DNA of 45,851 nt from F1-60-MAGs149 sp037133755 (GCA_037133755.1 JBAXNN010000017.1:1-45851); one strand, 5' to 3'; positions 14,143 to 24,111 are shown, counted from the first letter of the stretch. Numbers and translations are program-made. Notes: generated by a model not told the origin, from the sequence alone.

Positions 14143-14813
14143 TCGTTGAAGACGATGAGACCATTGCCGAGTACCTCGTCGACAATCTGCGTCAGGACGG
14201 CCATGCCGTGACGCCGGTTACCACGGCGACGGAGGCCGTAGCCGCACTCAAACGTGGCGTTCCCGAGATCGCACTGGTCGATGTCTCGTTGCCGGATGGA
14301 TCGGGGCTCGACATCGTCCGTATGATCCGCGGCGGCGAGGCCGGTTCGCCAGACGTCGGCGTGATCATGGTGAGTGGCCGCAGTAGCGAGCAGGATCGCG
14401 TGCGCGCTTTTGAGCGCGGAGTGGACGACTATGTGGTCAAGCCGTTCAGCTATCCGGAGCTCCTGCTGCGCACGGCGGCACTCGAATCGCGCCTGCGCGG
14501 CCGCGTGGGTTCGGTGCTCCACGTCGGCCCGTTGACCATCGACCTGCCGGCGCGGTCTGCCACGGTCAATGGCGCGCTGTTGCACCTGCCCTCGAAGGAG
14601 TACGAGTTGCTGGCCGTGCTGGCGCGAGATCCCCACAAGGTCTACATGAAGGAAGACCTGATGGAGCGGATCTGGGGGTATCGAAACGCCGGCACGCGCA
14701 CGCTGGATTCGCATGCGTCTCGCTTGCGTCGTCGCCTGATGGCCGTCGCTGATGGTCCGTGGGTCATCAACAACTGGAGCGTTGGCTACTCGCTGCGGAC
14801 GGTCCTCCGGTGA
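14124..14813 (+). CDS. OmpR-family response regulator
   Basis: The 229-residue product has a receiver domain (about 1-120) with acidic pocket E-D-D near residue 10, phosphoacceptor D53 (L-V-D-V-S-L-P-D-G), S84 and K106 (V-V-K-P-F). A winged-helix DNA-binding domain follows (about 130-226), with L-P-S-K-E-Y-E-L-L-A-V-L-A and R-T-L-D-S-H-A-S-R-L-R-R-R-L. The start has AGGAG 6 bases upstream. It overlaps the histidine kinase gene by one base, so the two form a two-component system at the head of the Tad operon and probably control it. Confidence 0.95.
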   Translation: MCAHLLIVEDDETIAEYLVDNLRQDGHAVTPVTTATEAVAALKRGVPEIALVDVSLPDGSGLDIVRMIRGGEAGSPDVGVIMVSGRSSEQDRVRAFERGVDDYVVKPFSYPELLLRTAALESRLRGRVGSVLHVGPLTIDLPARSATVNGALLHLPSKEYELLAVLARDPHKVYMKEDLMERIWGYRNAGTRTLDSHASRLRRRLMAVADGPWVINNWSVGYSLRTVLR

Positions 14814-15865
14814 TGCGTCCTTGGGTGCGCGGTGGGGTGGCCGTCGTTGCCTCGCTCGCCACACTCGCCGTTGCCGTGCAGGTGCTGGTTGTCGAGCCGA
14901 CGACCGACGCGGCGTCTCGTGCGGCTCGCGTCAGCGCTGCTCGAGAGGCTGCACTGACGGCGGCGATCGTCCGTGCGGGTGGCGTCCCTCGGGACGGTGC
15001 GGAGCTCTTGCCGGCGACGACACGTCCTCGTCAGGGTGGCGGAACTGCGCTCGTTGGCGATGGGCGCGCGGTATGGGTGCCGGAGCGCGTCTCCGCGAGG
15101 CTGGCAGCGGAGCTCCGTGCGCGGGTGCTTCTGCTTGGTGCGAGTGCGGTCATCGCAGTAACCGGGTGGGCGCTGTGGGCTGGGAGCATTCGACGGCGCG
15201 ATGCGGAACGCATGGCTCGCCTTCAGGTCGAAACCATCGGCATGGTTGCGCATGACCTGCGGAGTCCATTGACGGGCATCGCTCTGGCGGCAGACCGGTT
15301 GGCGGGCGACGACGTGCCGGCTGCTCGAGTGGCTGCACGGGCGGCCATCGATCGTGAGTGTGCACGTCTGCTTGCGACGGCGGAAGACATCTTGTCGGTC
15401 TGCTGCGACTCGGCTGCACACAGTGACGACGAAGTGGGGGAGTCCATTTCCGACGTGCTCGAAGACGTTGCCGCGCGGGTGCGCGACGCGCACGGATGCG
15501 CCGTCATCGTCGATGCGGATCTCGCTACGCGGCGTCTGTCTGCCGATCGAGGGCTGGCGCGCGCGGTCGCGAACGTGGCGGAGAACGCGGCGCGACATTC
15601 GCCACCAGGATGCGCCGTGCGGTTCGTCGCAGCAGTGGATGACGACACCATCGAGCTGGCGATCGAGGATGGTGGCAACGGCTTCGACCCGGCATTCCGC
15701 GTGTCGCCCTTCCGTCGGGGCGTGCGTGGCGGCCGTGCAGGCCTAGGGCTCGCGAGCACACGGATGATCGTGGAACGCCTTGGCGGCTCGTTGCGTATCG
15801 GTGACCGGCTCGGCGGGGGTGCATCGGTCTCGCTTCGTGTACCACGACGCGGCGTACCCCAATGA
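14813..15865 (+). CDS. Membrane sensor histidine kinase (350 aa)
   Basis: Two transmembrane helices (about 7-27 and 104-125) flank an extracytoplasmic segment of about 75 residues. There is no HAMP domain. The phosphoacceptor is H147 in M-V-A-H-D-L-R-S-P-L-T-G. The N box is N-V-A-E-N-A-A-R-H-S, the G1 box E-D-G-G-N-G-F-D and the G2 box R-A-G-L-G-L-A-S-T. The ATG shares one base with the stop of the regulator (TGATG), and the stop overlaps the next gene as ATGA. The external segment is short and without a recognisable ligand fold; it might sense the cell wall or the assembled machine. Confidence 0.92.
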   Translation: MRPWVRGGVAVVASLATLAVAVQVLVVEPTTDAASRAARVSAAREAALTAAIVRAGGVPRDGAELLPATTRPRQGGGTALVGDGRAVWVPERVSARLAAELRARVLLLGASAVIAVTGWALWAGSIRRRDAERMARLQVETIGMVAHDLRSPLTGIALAADRLAGDDVPAARVAARAAIDRECARLLATAEDILSVCCDSAAHSDDEVGESISDVLEDVAARVRDAHGCAVIVDADLATRRLSADRGLARAVANVAENAARHSPPGCAVRFVAAVDDDTIELAIEDGGNGFDPAFRVSPFRRGVRGGRAGLGLASTRMIVERLGGSLRIGDRLGGGASVSLRVPRRGVPQ

Positions 15866-16563
15866 GCATCGACCAGCGAGTCTCTGACTCTTCGCCGCAG
15901 AGATCGCCGGATGTGCGGTCTGGCCCAGGGCGCCTGATCTGCGTGGTTGGTGCACATGGCGGAGCCGGTACGACATGTGCCGCAATCGCCATTGCGCGCG
16001 ATGCAGCGCACGACACCTGCCTGATCGATGCCGACTTGGCGGGCGGCGACGCCCGCCACATTCTCGGTCTGGCCCAACAGCCCGGGGATGTTGGATTGGC
16101 TGCGGTCCAAGAGGTCGACGCCGGAGTGCTCGTGCACGGTGCGCGGCGGACGGCGTTCGGCTCGCTCTACGAACTGTGCCCGCGCCCTGAGTTGGCCTGG
16201 CTGATCCGGGATGGAGCTGCGCGCGATCTCGCACGCGTGGCGATGAGTGCTGCTTCTGTCGTCGTGATCGACGCTGGGCGACCAACCGGGCCAGCCTTCG
16301 AGCCGGTGCTTGATGCCGATGTGATCGTTCTGGTCTGGCATGCCACGAGGCCCGAGGCAGCCGAAGCGGCGCGACGACGGCTGGTACGGGCAGGGGCCGA
16401 CGAGCGTCGCATCCTCGACTGCGCGACCGCGCCGACCATCGTTGATCGTGCAATCGGGCGCATCCGTCGTGACGTCGTTGTGATCGACGTCGAGCGCGAT
16501 GATCGTCTGATGCTGATGGTGGAAGGGCGTCTGGCAGCCCTCGGGCCCAGGAACCGCACGTGA
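15862..16563 (+). CDS. TadZ/CpaE-like MinD-family protein (233 aa)
   Basis: TadZ proteins localise Tad pilus machines to a cell site. Here the P-loop region (residues 30-38) reads G-A-H-G-G-A-G-T-T: the signature Lys and the P-loop Lys of ParA/MinD are both replaced, as in the atypical TadZ group. I-D-A-D-L-A-G-G-D-A-R follows, then V-V-V-I-D-A-G and V-I-V-L-V-W. The receiver-like N-terminal domain of CpaE is absent. ATGA and GTGA overlaps join it to the kinase and to tadA. ATP hydrolysis is doubtful, binding possible. Confidence 0.85.
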   Translation: MSIDQRVSDSSPQRSPDVRSGPGRLICVVGAHGGAGTTCAAIAIARDAAHDTCLIDADLAGGDARHILGLAQQPGDVGLAAVQEVDAGVLVHGARRTAFGSLYELCPRPELAWLIRDGAARDLARVAMSAASVVVIDAGRPTGPAFEPVLDADVIVLVWHATRPEAAEAARRRLVRAGADERRILDCATAPTIVDRAIGRIRRDVVVIDVERDDRLMLMVEGRLAALGPRNRT

Positions 16564-17504
16564 CGAGTGTCGCCGCGATTGCTGGTCCCTTGGCAGGACT
16601 CTTGCTGGATCCCTCGGTCGGGGAGGTCGTGGTGAACGGGCCGACCGACGTCTGGATCGAGGTCGACGGGCGGTTGCGTCCTGTCGACGTGCGATTTCGT
16701 GATTCGGTGGAGCTACGGCAGACGGCCGTGCGCCTCGTGGCGGCGTGCGGTCGCCGCATCGACGATGCATCGCCGCTCGTCGATGCACGGCTTCCCGACG
16801 GGTCGCGGGTGAACGTGGTCTTGCCGCCACTCGCGGTGGACGGACCATTGATCACCATCCGTCGTTTTGGCAGCGTGCCGCTCGCCTTTGCGGATCTCGT
16901 CGCGAATGGTGCGATCGCGGCTGCTGATGTGCCTGTTCTTGAGGGTCTGATTGCCCGTCGCCGCAACCTCGTGATCAGCGGTGGGACAGGCACGGGCAAG
17001 ACCACCTTGCTCAGCGCGTTGACCGGGCTGATTGCCGCCGACGAACGGATCGTCTCGGTTGAGGACGCTGCAGAGCTCGCGGTACAAGCACGACACGTGG
17101 CGCGTCTCGAGTCGCGTCCACCGAACGTTGAAGGGCGAGGCGCCATCGACCTCCGTCAACTTGTGCGCAATGCGCTGCGGATGCGGCCGGATCGGTTGGT
17201 GGTCGGGGAGGTGCGTGGTGGCGAAGCGCTCGATCTCCTGCTGGCGATGAACACGGGGCACGACGGCTCGCTGGCAACGGTCCATGCAAACGGTCCGGAG
17301 GATGCGCTTCGTCGCCTCGAGACGATGGCGCTGATGGGCGGCGTCGATGTGCCGCACAGCGCCGTGCGTGAGCAGGTCGCGTCGGCGGTCCATGCCGTCA
17401 TTCACTTGGAACGAGATGCGCGAGGGATGCGCCGGGTGGCCGCAATCGTTGGGGTTGAGCGAGAAGGGACTGCTTGGCGTATGCAGGAGCGGGCGGGATG
17501 CTGA
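16560..17504 (+). CDS. tadA: TadA/CpaF secretion ATPase
   Basis: This is the motor ATPase that powers Tad pilus assembly at the inner face of the membrane. The 314-residue product has the usual N-terminal domain (about 1-120; V-G-E-V-V-V-N-G-P-T-D-V-W-I), the Walker A S-G-G-T-G-T-G-K-T-T near residue 142, an Asp box E-D-A-A-E-L, the Walker B L-V-V-G-E-V-R-G-G-E-A and the His box T-V-H-A-N-G. It is shorter than typical CpaF (over 400 residues) because the far N-terminal extension is missing, as in many actinobacterial copies. The start GTG overlaps the tadZ stop. Confidence 0.95.
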   Translation: MTSVAAIAGPLAGLLLDPSVGEVVVNGPTDVWIEVDGRLRPVDVRFRDSVELRQTAVRLVAACGRRIDDASPLVDARLPDGSRVNVVLPPLAVDGPLITIRRFGSVPLAFADLVANGAIAAADVPVLEGLIARRRNLVISGGTGTGKTTLLSALTGLIAADERIVSVEDAAELAVQARHVARLESRPPNVEGRGAIDLRQLVRNALRMRPDRLVVGEVRGGEALDLLLAMNTGHDGSLATVHANGPEDALRRLETMALMGGVDVPHSAVREQVASAVHAVIHLERDARGMRRVAAIVGVEREGTAWRMQERAGC

Positions 17505-18049
17505 CCATCCGACGTCCCAAGACTGCGAGTGACTTCCTGCCGGACGTCGCACGCGCACTCGCCCGCGGCACTGCAGCCGGTCTGCCGCTCGCCGAGGCCC
17601 TCTACCGCGGAGCCGATGCGGTTGATGGGATCGGCGGCGACACCATGCGTCGGTGCGCGGAAGAGCTGCGCGCGGGGCACCCGACGCGTGTCGCTCTGTC
17701 ATCCCTTGAGACGTTAGAGGGCGGGCGCTTACTCGTCGGTGCGATCGAACTGCACCAAGAGTTGGGTGGCGATCTCGTGGCGTCGCTGAGCGGGCTTGCC
17801 GAAGGGCTTGCCGATCGTGAGCGACTGCGCCTCGAGGCTCAAGCGGCCACTGCGCAGGCGCGCATAGCGGCGCGAATCGTTCCGCTCGCGCCGCTCGCGT
17901 CATTGGTCATGCTCGTGGCCATCGCGCCGGCATCGGCACACGCACTGCTTGCCTCGGCACCTGGGTTGATGATCATCGGCGTGTCAGCAACCTTGACTGG
18001 CCTGGCAGTCGTAGTCCTGCGACGCATCGCGAGGAGCGCAGGGCTGTGA
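17498..18049 (+). CDS. tadB: TadB-like type II secretion F-family membrane protein (183 aa)
   Basis: This is one of the two platform proteins of the Tad machine. It has the T2SSF cytoplasmic helical domain (A-R-G-T-A-A-G-L-P-L-A-E-A-L-Y and E-L-H-Q-E-L-G-G-D-L near residue 95), then two C-terminal helices (about 128-150 and 155-175). It is shorter than classic TadB (about 300 residues) and lacks the N-terminal membrane helices. The ATG at 17498 overlaps the tadA stop by 7 bases. A start 8 codons earlier is possible. Confidence 0.85.
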   Translation: MLTIRRPKTASDFLPDVARALARGTAAGLPLAEALYRGADAVDGIGGDTMRRCAEELRAGHPTRVALSSLETLEGGRLLVGAIELHQELGGDLVASLSGLAEGLADRERLRLEAQAATAQARIAARIVPLAPLASLVMLVAIAPASAHALLASAPGLMIIGVSATLTGLAVVVLRRIARSAGL

Positions 18050-18666
18050 GGTTCGTCCATCCCGCACAGCTCACTCGTACCGTGATCGTCGCGCTTGCAA
18101 TGGTCGCTCTCGTGGAGATTGTCGGCGGAGGACTCATCCAGGCCGCGGTTGCTGGGGGATTTGGGGCAGCGAGCGTGTTGATGGTACGCCGCCAGCGTCG
18201 ACACGCGAGACGGCGAAGGCATGCTGATGTGCTGGCCGCTCGACTACCCGACGTGATCGAGTTACTGGCGGCGACGGTCGATGGCGGTGTGGCGACCGAC
18301 ACAGCGCTTGCGCGCGTCGCCGAATTCATGGATGAGCCCATGCGCTCGGTGTTGCTTGACGCTGTCGAGCAACGAGGTGAGTACGGCACGGGCGCACGCC
18401 TCTGCGCCGTAGACCCTGCGCTGCGGCCGCTCGGATCGTTGCTGGTGCAGAGTGAGGAACTGGGGGTTCCCATCGCGGGATCACTCAGGCTGCTGGCCGC
18501 GGATGCACGTGCGCGAGCACGGTCGACAGCCCGTGAACGAGGGGCGGCTGCGGCGCCGAAGATGTTGCTGGTGGTCGGCGGGCTGCTCGCGCCGGCGTCG
18601 CTGCTGATCGTGATCGGTGGTCAGCTGCTGGTCTTGCGCGATGTTGCGGGCGGTGTTCTGGCGTGA
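18046..18666 (+). CDS. tadC: TadC-like type II secretion F-family membrane protein (206 aa)
   Basis: Second platform protein. Two N-terminal hydrophobic helices (about 10-48), a basic stretch R-R-Q-R-R-H-A-R-R-R-R-H, then the T2SSF domain with L-P-D-V-I-E-L-L-A-A-T-V-D-G-G and S-E-E-L-G-V-P-I-A-G-S-L-R, and a C-terminal helix (about 175-200). The GTG overlaps the tadB stop as GTGA, and the stop overlaps the next gene in the same way. Confidence 0.85.
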   Translation: MRFVHPAQLTRTVIVALAMVALVEIVGGGLIQAAVAGGFGAASVLMVRRQRRHARRRRHADVLAARLPDVIELLAATVDGGVATDTALARVAEFMDEPMRSVLLDAVEQRGEYGTGARLCAVDPALRPLGSLLVQSEELGVPIAGSLRLLAADARARARSTARERGAAAAPKMLLVVGGLLAPASLLIVIGGQLLVLRDVAGGVLA

Positions 18667-19337
18667 GCCAGCGTCAGGCGCAGGCAACCGTTGAGTGGAT
18701 CGCCGTGCTGGTGATCTCAGGGTTTTTGACGGTGGGGGTGGCTGCTGGAATGCGGGAGCTGCCAGCCCGTTTCGCAGGAGTCGCAGCAGCGCTCGACGAC
18801 ATTGCCTCTGCAGGTTCCACTCGAACAAGCGCGCCACAGCCGCCGATGTTGGCAACAAGCAGCCTGCCTGTTATTGACGGCGGGTCAATCGTTGCGATCG
18901 CGGCGCGGCTGGTAGCTGCCGGGATAGCTGAGAGCCCGCCGGGCTCCAACAGCGGGCCTGACATCGAAGTCTTCACGGAGGGGAATGCTGAGGCGTGGTG
19001 CGCCGACTTCGTCTCCTGGGTGTTGCGTGCCGCGGGCATGCCCTTTACCGGGGGCATGTCGGCCGGGTGGCGACTGGCGTGGACCGGTGATGTGCGTTCC
19101 TGGTTCGTCGCTCGTGCGGCGTTCCGCGATCGTCTCGAGGCCGATCCGCAGCCGGGTGATGTTGTGTGGTTCGTGCATGGGCACGTCGGTATCGTCGAGG
19201 CGGTGCAAGGAGACACCCTGGTGACGATCGAAGGCAACTCTGGCGATGCGGTGGCACGACGGGCCTACAGTCACTGGCGTCTCAACGCAGACATCGGAGG
19301 GTTTGGTCGTCCCGGCGTCTGGGACGACAGACGGTAG
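18663..19337 (+). CDS. Pilin-like N-terminus fused to a CHAP peptidoglycan hydrolase (224 aa)
   Basis: Residues 1-32 read M-S-Q-R-Q-A-Q-A-T-V-E-W-I-A-V-L-V-I-S-G, a short polar leader with a Glu placed just before a single hydrophobic helix, like Flp/TadE-type class III prepilins. An Ala/Ser/Pro-rich linker runs to about residue 75. Residues 85-220 match a CHAP amidase/endopeptidase: Cys113 in A-W-C-A-D-F-V-S-W-V, His174 in H-G-H-V-G-I-V-E, Asn192 in I-E-G-N-S-G. The GTG overlaps the tadC stop. No other pilin is encoded nearby, so this may be the machine's substrate or a pseudopilin that opens the wall. It could also be a simple membrane-anchored hydrolase. Confidence 0.85.
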   Translation: MSQRQAQATVEWIAVLVISGFLTVGVAAGMRELPARFAGVAAALDDIASAGSTRTSAPQPPMLATSSLPVIDGGSIVAIAARLVAAGIAESPPGSNSGPDIEVFTEGNAEAWCADFVSWVLRAAGMPFTGGMSAGWRLAWTGDVRSWFVARAAFRDRLEADPQPGDVVWFVHGHVGIVEAVQGDTLVTIEGNSGDAVARRAYSHWRLNADIGGFGRPGVWDDRR

Positions 19338-19379
19338 TCAACGTCGGTAGTCGCCTCTCGGTTTGGTTGAATGCCGTAG

Positions 19380-19385
19380 TACGCT
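19380..19385 (+). promoter_or_regulatory. -10 box TACGCT upstream of the solute-binding protein gene
   Basis: TACGCT lies 27 bases before the GTG at 19413, leaving room for a short leader with the GGAGG site at 19403-19407. Confidence 0.4.
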
Positions 19386-19412
19386 TTCGACTTCAACGCC
19401 TTGGAGGCTCCT

Positions 19413-20549
19413 GTGCATCGTCGTCTGCTCGTCTTTTTCCTCGCGCTCATGGCCTGTGTCATCGCCGCGCCGATCGCGTCCGCTGCGACGAAGAGCAGCC
19501 TCCTGCTCGCCTTCGAGGGTCCGCTCACGGGTGGGCAAGCAGACAACGGCCAAGACATGCTTCGCGGCACGAAGCTTGCTGTGGCTGAGATCAACAAGGC
19601 CGGCGGTGTCCTCGGAATGCAGATCAAGTTGATCACCGGAAACGACAAAGCGACGCCATCCATTGGCGTGACCGTCGCCGAGAATCTCGTCAAGAAGCAT
19701 CCGTTTGGGCTCATTGGGCCGTACAACTCGTCCGTTGGCGTTGCCAACCTGCCGATCTACATCGCTGGTGGGGTGTTCCCCGTTCAGCTGACATCGACCG
19801 ATGACACCAAGAAGATGGGCGTCACGGTGCAGCCGAAGAATTCACAGATCTCGCCGGTTGAGTTTCAGTGGATGACCGCTCAGAAGGCTGGCAAGGTTGC
19901 GATCTTGTATGACCCCAGCACGTACACGCAGGGGATGGCGCAGCGCATGTACACGTCTCTGAAGAAGGCCGGTGTGCTCGTGACCATGCTCGCCATTGAT
20001 CCCAAGAGCAATGACTTCACCGCTCAGGTGGCGCAGGCCGAGACGAACAACCCTGACGTGGTCTACGTGAGCACCTACTACAAGCAGGGCGCCATCATCG
20101 CCAAGGAGCTGCTCGCCGCTCAGGCCACCCACCCAACCAAGTGCTTCATGGGCCTGGCCAATCAAGACCCTGCCTTCGTCGAGCAGGCTGGAATTCCGGC
20201 CGCATCGGCCTGCACGTTCAGCGGCGTGCCGACTCCGAGCCAGTTCGGCAACAGCAAGTCGACGGCGTACGTGACGAACTACGCCAAGAAGTTCCACACG
20301 AATCCCGGTCCGTGGGGGATCTTCACCTACGACTCGGTGTACACGATGGTCAACGCGATCCGGCGCGCCGGATCGCTCAACCTTCGTGCCGTCTCGAACA
20401 TGGCCTTCCACACGTCGAATCTTTCTGGTGCGACGGGCAAGATCACGATCGCTCCCACGACGGGGTATCGCACGAACGTTCCCGTCGCGATCCTGTCCGT
20501 TGACGGAACGACCGGCCAGTTCGTCCTGGACAAGCTCTACACGAAGTAA
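19413..20549 (+). CDS. Branched-chain amino-acid-type ABC solute-binding protein (378 aa)
   Basis: The product has a signal peptide (V-H-R-R-L-L-V-F-F-L-A-L-M-A-C ending A-S-A-A near residue 25) and the Peripla_BP_6 fold: E-G-P-L-T-G-G-Q, then G-T-K-L-A-V-A-E-I-N-K-A-G-G-V-L-G, and I-G-P-Y-N-S-S-V. The cysteine in the signal region lacks a convincing lipobox. GTG at 19413 is chosen because GGAGG lies 5 bases upstream; the open frame allows TTG at 19401. No permease or ATPase gene is adjacent, so it works with a transporter elsewhere or acts as a sensor. Confidence 0.88.
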   Translation: MHRRLLVFFLALMACVIAAPIASAATKSSLLLAFEGPLTGGQADNGQDMLRGTKLAVAEINKAGGVLGMQIKLITGNDKATPSIGVTVAENLVKKHPFGLIGPYNSSVGVANLPIYIAGGVFPVQLTSTDDTKKMGVTVQPKNSQISPVEFQWMTAQKAGKVAILYDPSTYTQGMAQRMYTSLKKAGVLVTMLAIDPKSNDFTAQVAQAETNNPDVVYVSTYYKQGAIIAKELLAAQATHPTKCFMGLANQDPAFVEQAGIPAASACTFSGVPTPSQFGNSKSTAYVTNYAKKFHTNPGPWGIFTYDSVYTMVNAIRRAGSLNLRAVSNMAFHTSNLSGATGKITIAPTTGYRTNVPVAILSVDGTTGQFVLDKLYTK

Positions 20550-20563
20550 CGGGAATGCCAGCG

Positions 20564-20601
20564 GCGCGTCGTTCGTCTACAGAGGTAGACGGGCGACGCG
20601 C
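20564..20601 (+). terminator. Hairpin terminator after the solute-binding protein gene
   Basis: A 17-base-pair stem (20564-20580 with 20585-20601, two G-T pairs) with loop AGAG begins 15 bases past the stop codon. No T run follows. Confidence 0.75.
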
Positions 20602-20649
20602 CCGGCATACTCCGAGCACGCATTCGCACCGGTTTCCAAGGAGCCACTC

Positions 20650-20982
20650 ATGAGCAACGCAGTCGAGATCAACAGCACTAACTGGCAGGGCGAGGTCATC
20701 GAGTCCGACGTCCCCGTGCTGATCGACTTCTGGGCCGAATGGTGCGGTCCGTGCAAGGCGCTCGGCCCGATCATCGATGAGCTGGCAGGCGACTACGCCG
20801 GCAAGATCAAGGTCGGCAAGGTCGACGTCGACGCGGAGCCCGGCCTCGCGGGTCAGTTCGGCGTGATGTCGATTCCGATGATCGCGCTGTTCAAGGATGG
20901 CGAGCTCGTCGAGCGCGCGGTCGGCATGATGCCGAAGGACCGCCTGGCCTCGACGCTCAACCTCGCCGCGCACTCCGGCTAG
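20650..20982 (+). CDS. trxA: Thioredoxin
   Basis: The 110-residue product is a complete thioredoxin with F-W-A-E-W-C-G-P-C-K at residues 28-37, the cis-proline in M-S-I-P-M, and the typical F-K-D-G-E strand. It reduces protein disulfides in the cytoplasm. AAGGAG lies 8 bases before the ATG. It is a single gene between a terminator and the GH15 promoter, with no thioredoxin reductase nearby. Confidence 0.95.
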   Translation: MSNAVEINSTNWQGEVIESDVPVLIDFWAEWCGPCKALGPIIDELAGDYAGKIKVGKVDVDAEPGLAGQFGVMSIPMIALFKDGELVERAVGMMPKDRLASTLNLAAHSG

Positions 20983-20991
20983 CGCCCCGCG

Positions 20992-20997
20992 TACACT
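20992..20997 (+). promoter_or_regulatory. -10 box TACACT upstream of the GH15 gene
   Basis: TACACT lies 27 bases before the ATG at 21025; the leader would carry the GGGAG ribosome binding site. Confidence 0.45.
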
Positions 20998-21024
20998 CCC
21001 TTCCGTAAGCGGACGGGAGAAGCG

Positions 21025-22848
<1,824 letters not shown>

Positions 22849-22857
22849 GGTTCTCGC

Positions 22858-23190
22858 GTGAACATCAAGAACCCCGCCAACGACCTCAAGACCCGGGCGC
22901 GCAAGTACGGCTTCGTCGTGCTGCTGCAGCCGGAGCGGCCGTCGGGTTGGCTCGCTCTCGTACGTCCTGCCGGCGCCGGCTTTCGCGAGCCGATCGAAGC
23001 GTCTGCCGCGACGCGCGACGAGGCCATCGAGGCCGCCAGTGTCATCTTCGAGAAGCAGCTGATCGCGCAGCTTGTGGATCTGCTCCGCGAGGGCGGCGTC
23101 GCCGCGCCGAACTGGGAGCCGGGCATCGCGTGGGACGACCACGTCGACGCGCTCTTCGCCACCGTGCGCGACAACGGTCTCGGCTACTAG
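22858..23190 (+). CDS. Hypothetical protein (110 aa)
   Basis: I do not recognise the family. The product starts V-N-I-K-N-P-A-N-D-L-K-T-R-A-R-K-Y-G-F-V-V-L-L-Q-P-E, then has S-A-A-T-R-D-E-A-I-E-A-A and ends D-N-G-L-G-Y. It is a small alpha/beta protein without signal or membrane segment. The GTG is set by the TAGGGT box 6 bases upstream. The PfkB kinase follows after 6 bases, so they form an operon. Confidence 0.7.
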   Translation: MNIKNPANDLKTRARKYGFVVLLQPERPSGWLALVRPAGAGFREPIEASAATRDEAIEAASVIFEKQLIAQLVDLLREGGVAAPNWEPGIAWDDHVDALFATVRDNGLGY

Positions 23191-23196
23191 GACCAC

Positions 23197-24018
23197 ATGA
23201 GCCCGGCCAACCCGCGGATCGGGGTCGTCGGCCATGTCGAGTGGGTGCTGTTCGGCTACGCCGAGGCCGTCCCGCAGGCGGGGGAGATCGTGCACTTGCG
23301 CGATCCGTTCGAGGAGCCGGCGGGCGGTGGCGCCGTCGTTGCCATCGCTCTGGCCCGGGCGGGTGCCGACGTGATCTTCTACACGGCGCTCGCGAAGGAC
23401 ACGGAGGGCGCGGCGACGCGAATGCGCATGGCGGACGAGAAGGTGGATCTCCGGGTCGGGCCGCGCGGCGGTCGCCAGGCGCGCGCCATGACGATTCTCG
23501 ATGACAGCGGCGACCGCACGATCATCGTGTCGCAGCCCAACGCGTATCCGCGCGCCGACGATCCGCTGCGGTGGGAGGACCTCGAGTCGTGCGCTGCGGT
23601 GTACGCCACGTGCGGCGAGCCGTCCGCCATCGTCGAGGCGCGGCGCTCGCCGATCCTGGTCTGCTCCGCCCGCCAGCTGGATGCGCTGATCGAGAGCGGC
23701 GTCAAAGCTGACGTCGTGATCGGCTCGCTGTCAGACCGCGGTGAGCAGATCGACTTCCGCATCCTCGGGACGCACACGAAGACGATCGTGCTGACCGACG
23801 GCGAGCGCGGCGGTCGCTGGATGTCGACGGACGATTCGGGTCTGTGGGCACGGCAGCAGCTGCCGGGCGAGCAGGGCGATACCTACGGTGCGGGCGACAC
23901 GTTCGCCGCCGGCCTCACGTACGCGCTTGGCCGCGGGCTCGGCATGCACGACGCGGTGGAGGTGGCTGCCCGTTGGGGCGCAGCCGCCGTCTGCCATCGC
24001 GGGCCGTACGGTGTGTGA
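23197..24018 (+). CDS. PfkB-family carbohydrate kinase (273 aa)
   Basis: The ribokinase fold starts R-I-G-V-V-G-H-V-E-W-V. The first signature is the Gly-rich P-A-G-G-G-A-V-V-A-I-A-L-A-R-A-G-A-D, and the catalytic site is D-T-Y-G-A-G-D-T-F-A-A-G near residue 230, with the base Asp of GAGD. It is shorter than most members (about 300) because the lid region is compact. The sugar or nucleoside substrate is unknown. It follows the 110-residue protein by 6 bases. Confidence 0.85.
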   Translation: MSPANPRIGVVGHVEWVLFGYAEAVPQAGEIVHLRDPFEEPAGGGAVVAIALARAGADVIFYTALAKDTEGAATRMRMADEKVDLRVGPRGGRQARAMTILDDSGDRTIIVSQPNAYPRADDPLRWEDLESCAAVYATCGEPSAIVEARRSPILVCSARQLDALIESGVKADVVIGSLSDRGEQIDFRILGTHTKTIVLTDGERGGRWMSTDDSGLWARQQLPGEQGDTYGAGDTFAAGLTYALGRGLGMHDAVEVAARWGAAAVCHRGPYGV

Positions 24019-24111
24019 CGGAGCACACGCTCTGGTGACGACCCGGTAACCGCGCTTGCCTCCGCCGGAAGCGGGTGCAAAAATCGCTCCGTTTCCCGAT
24101 AGGAGGTCATC

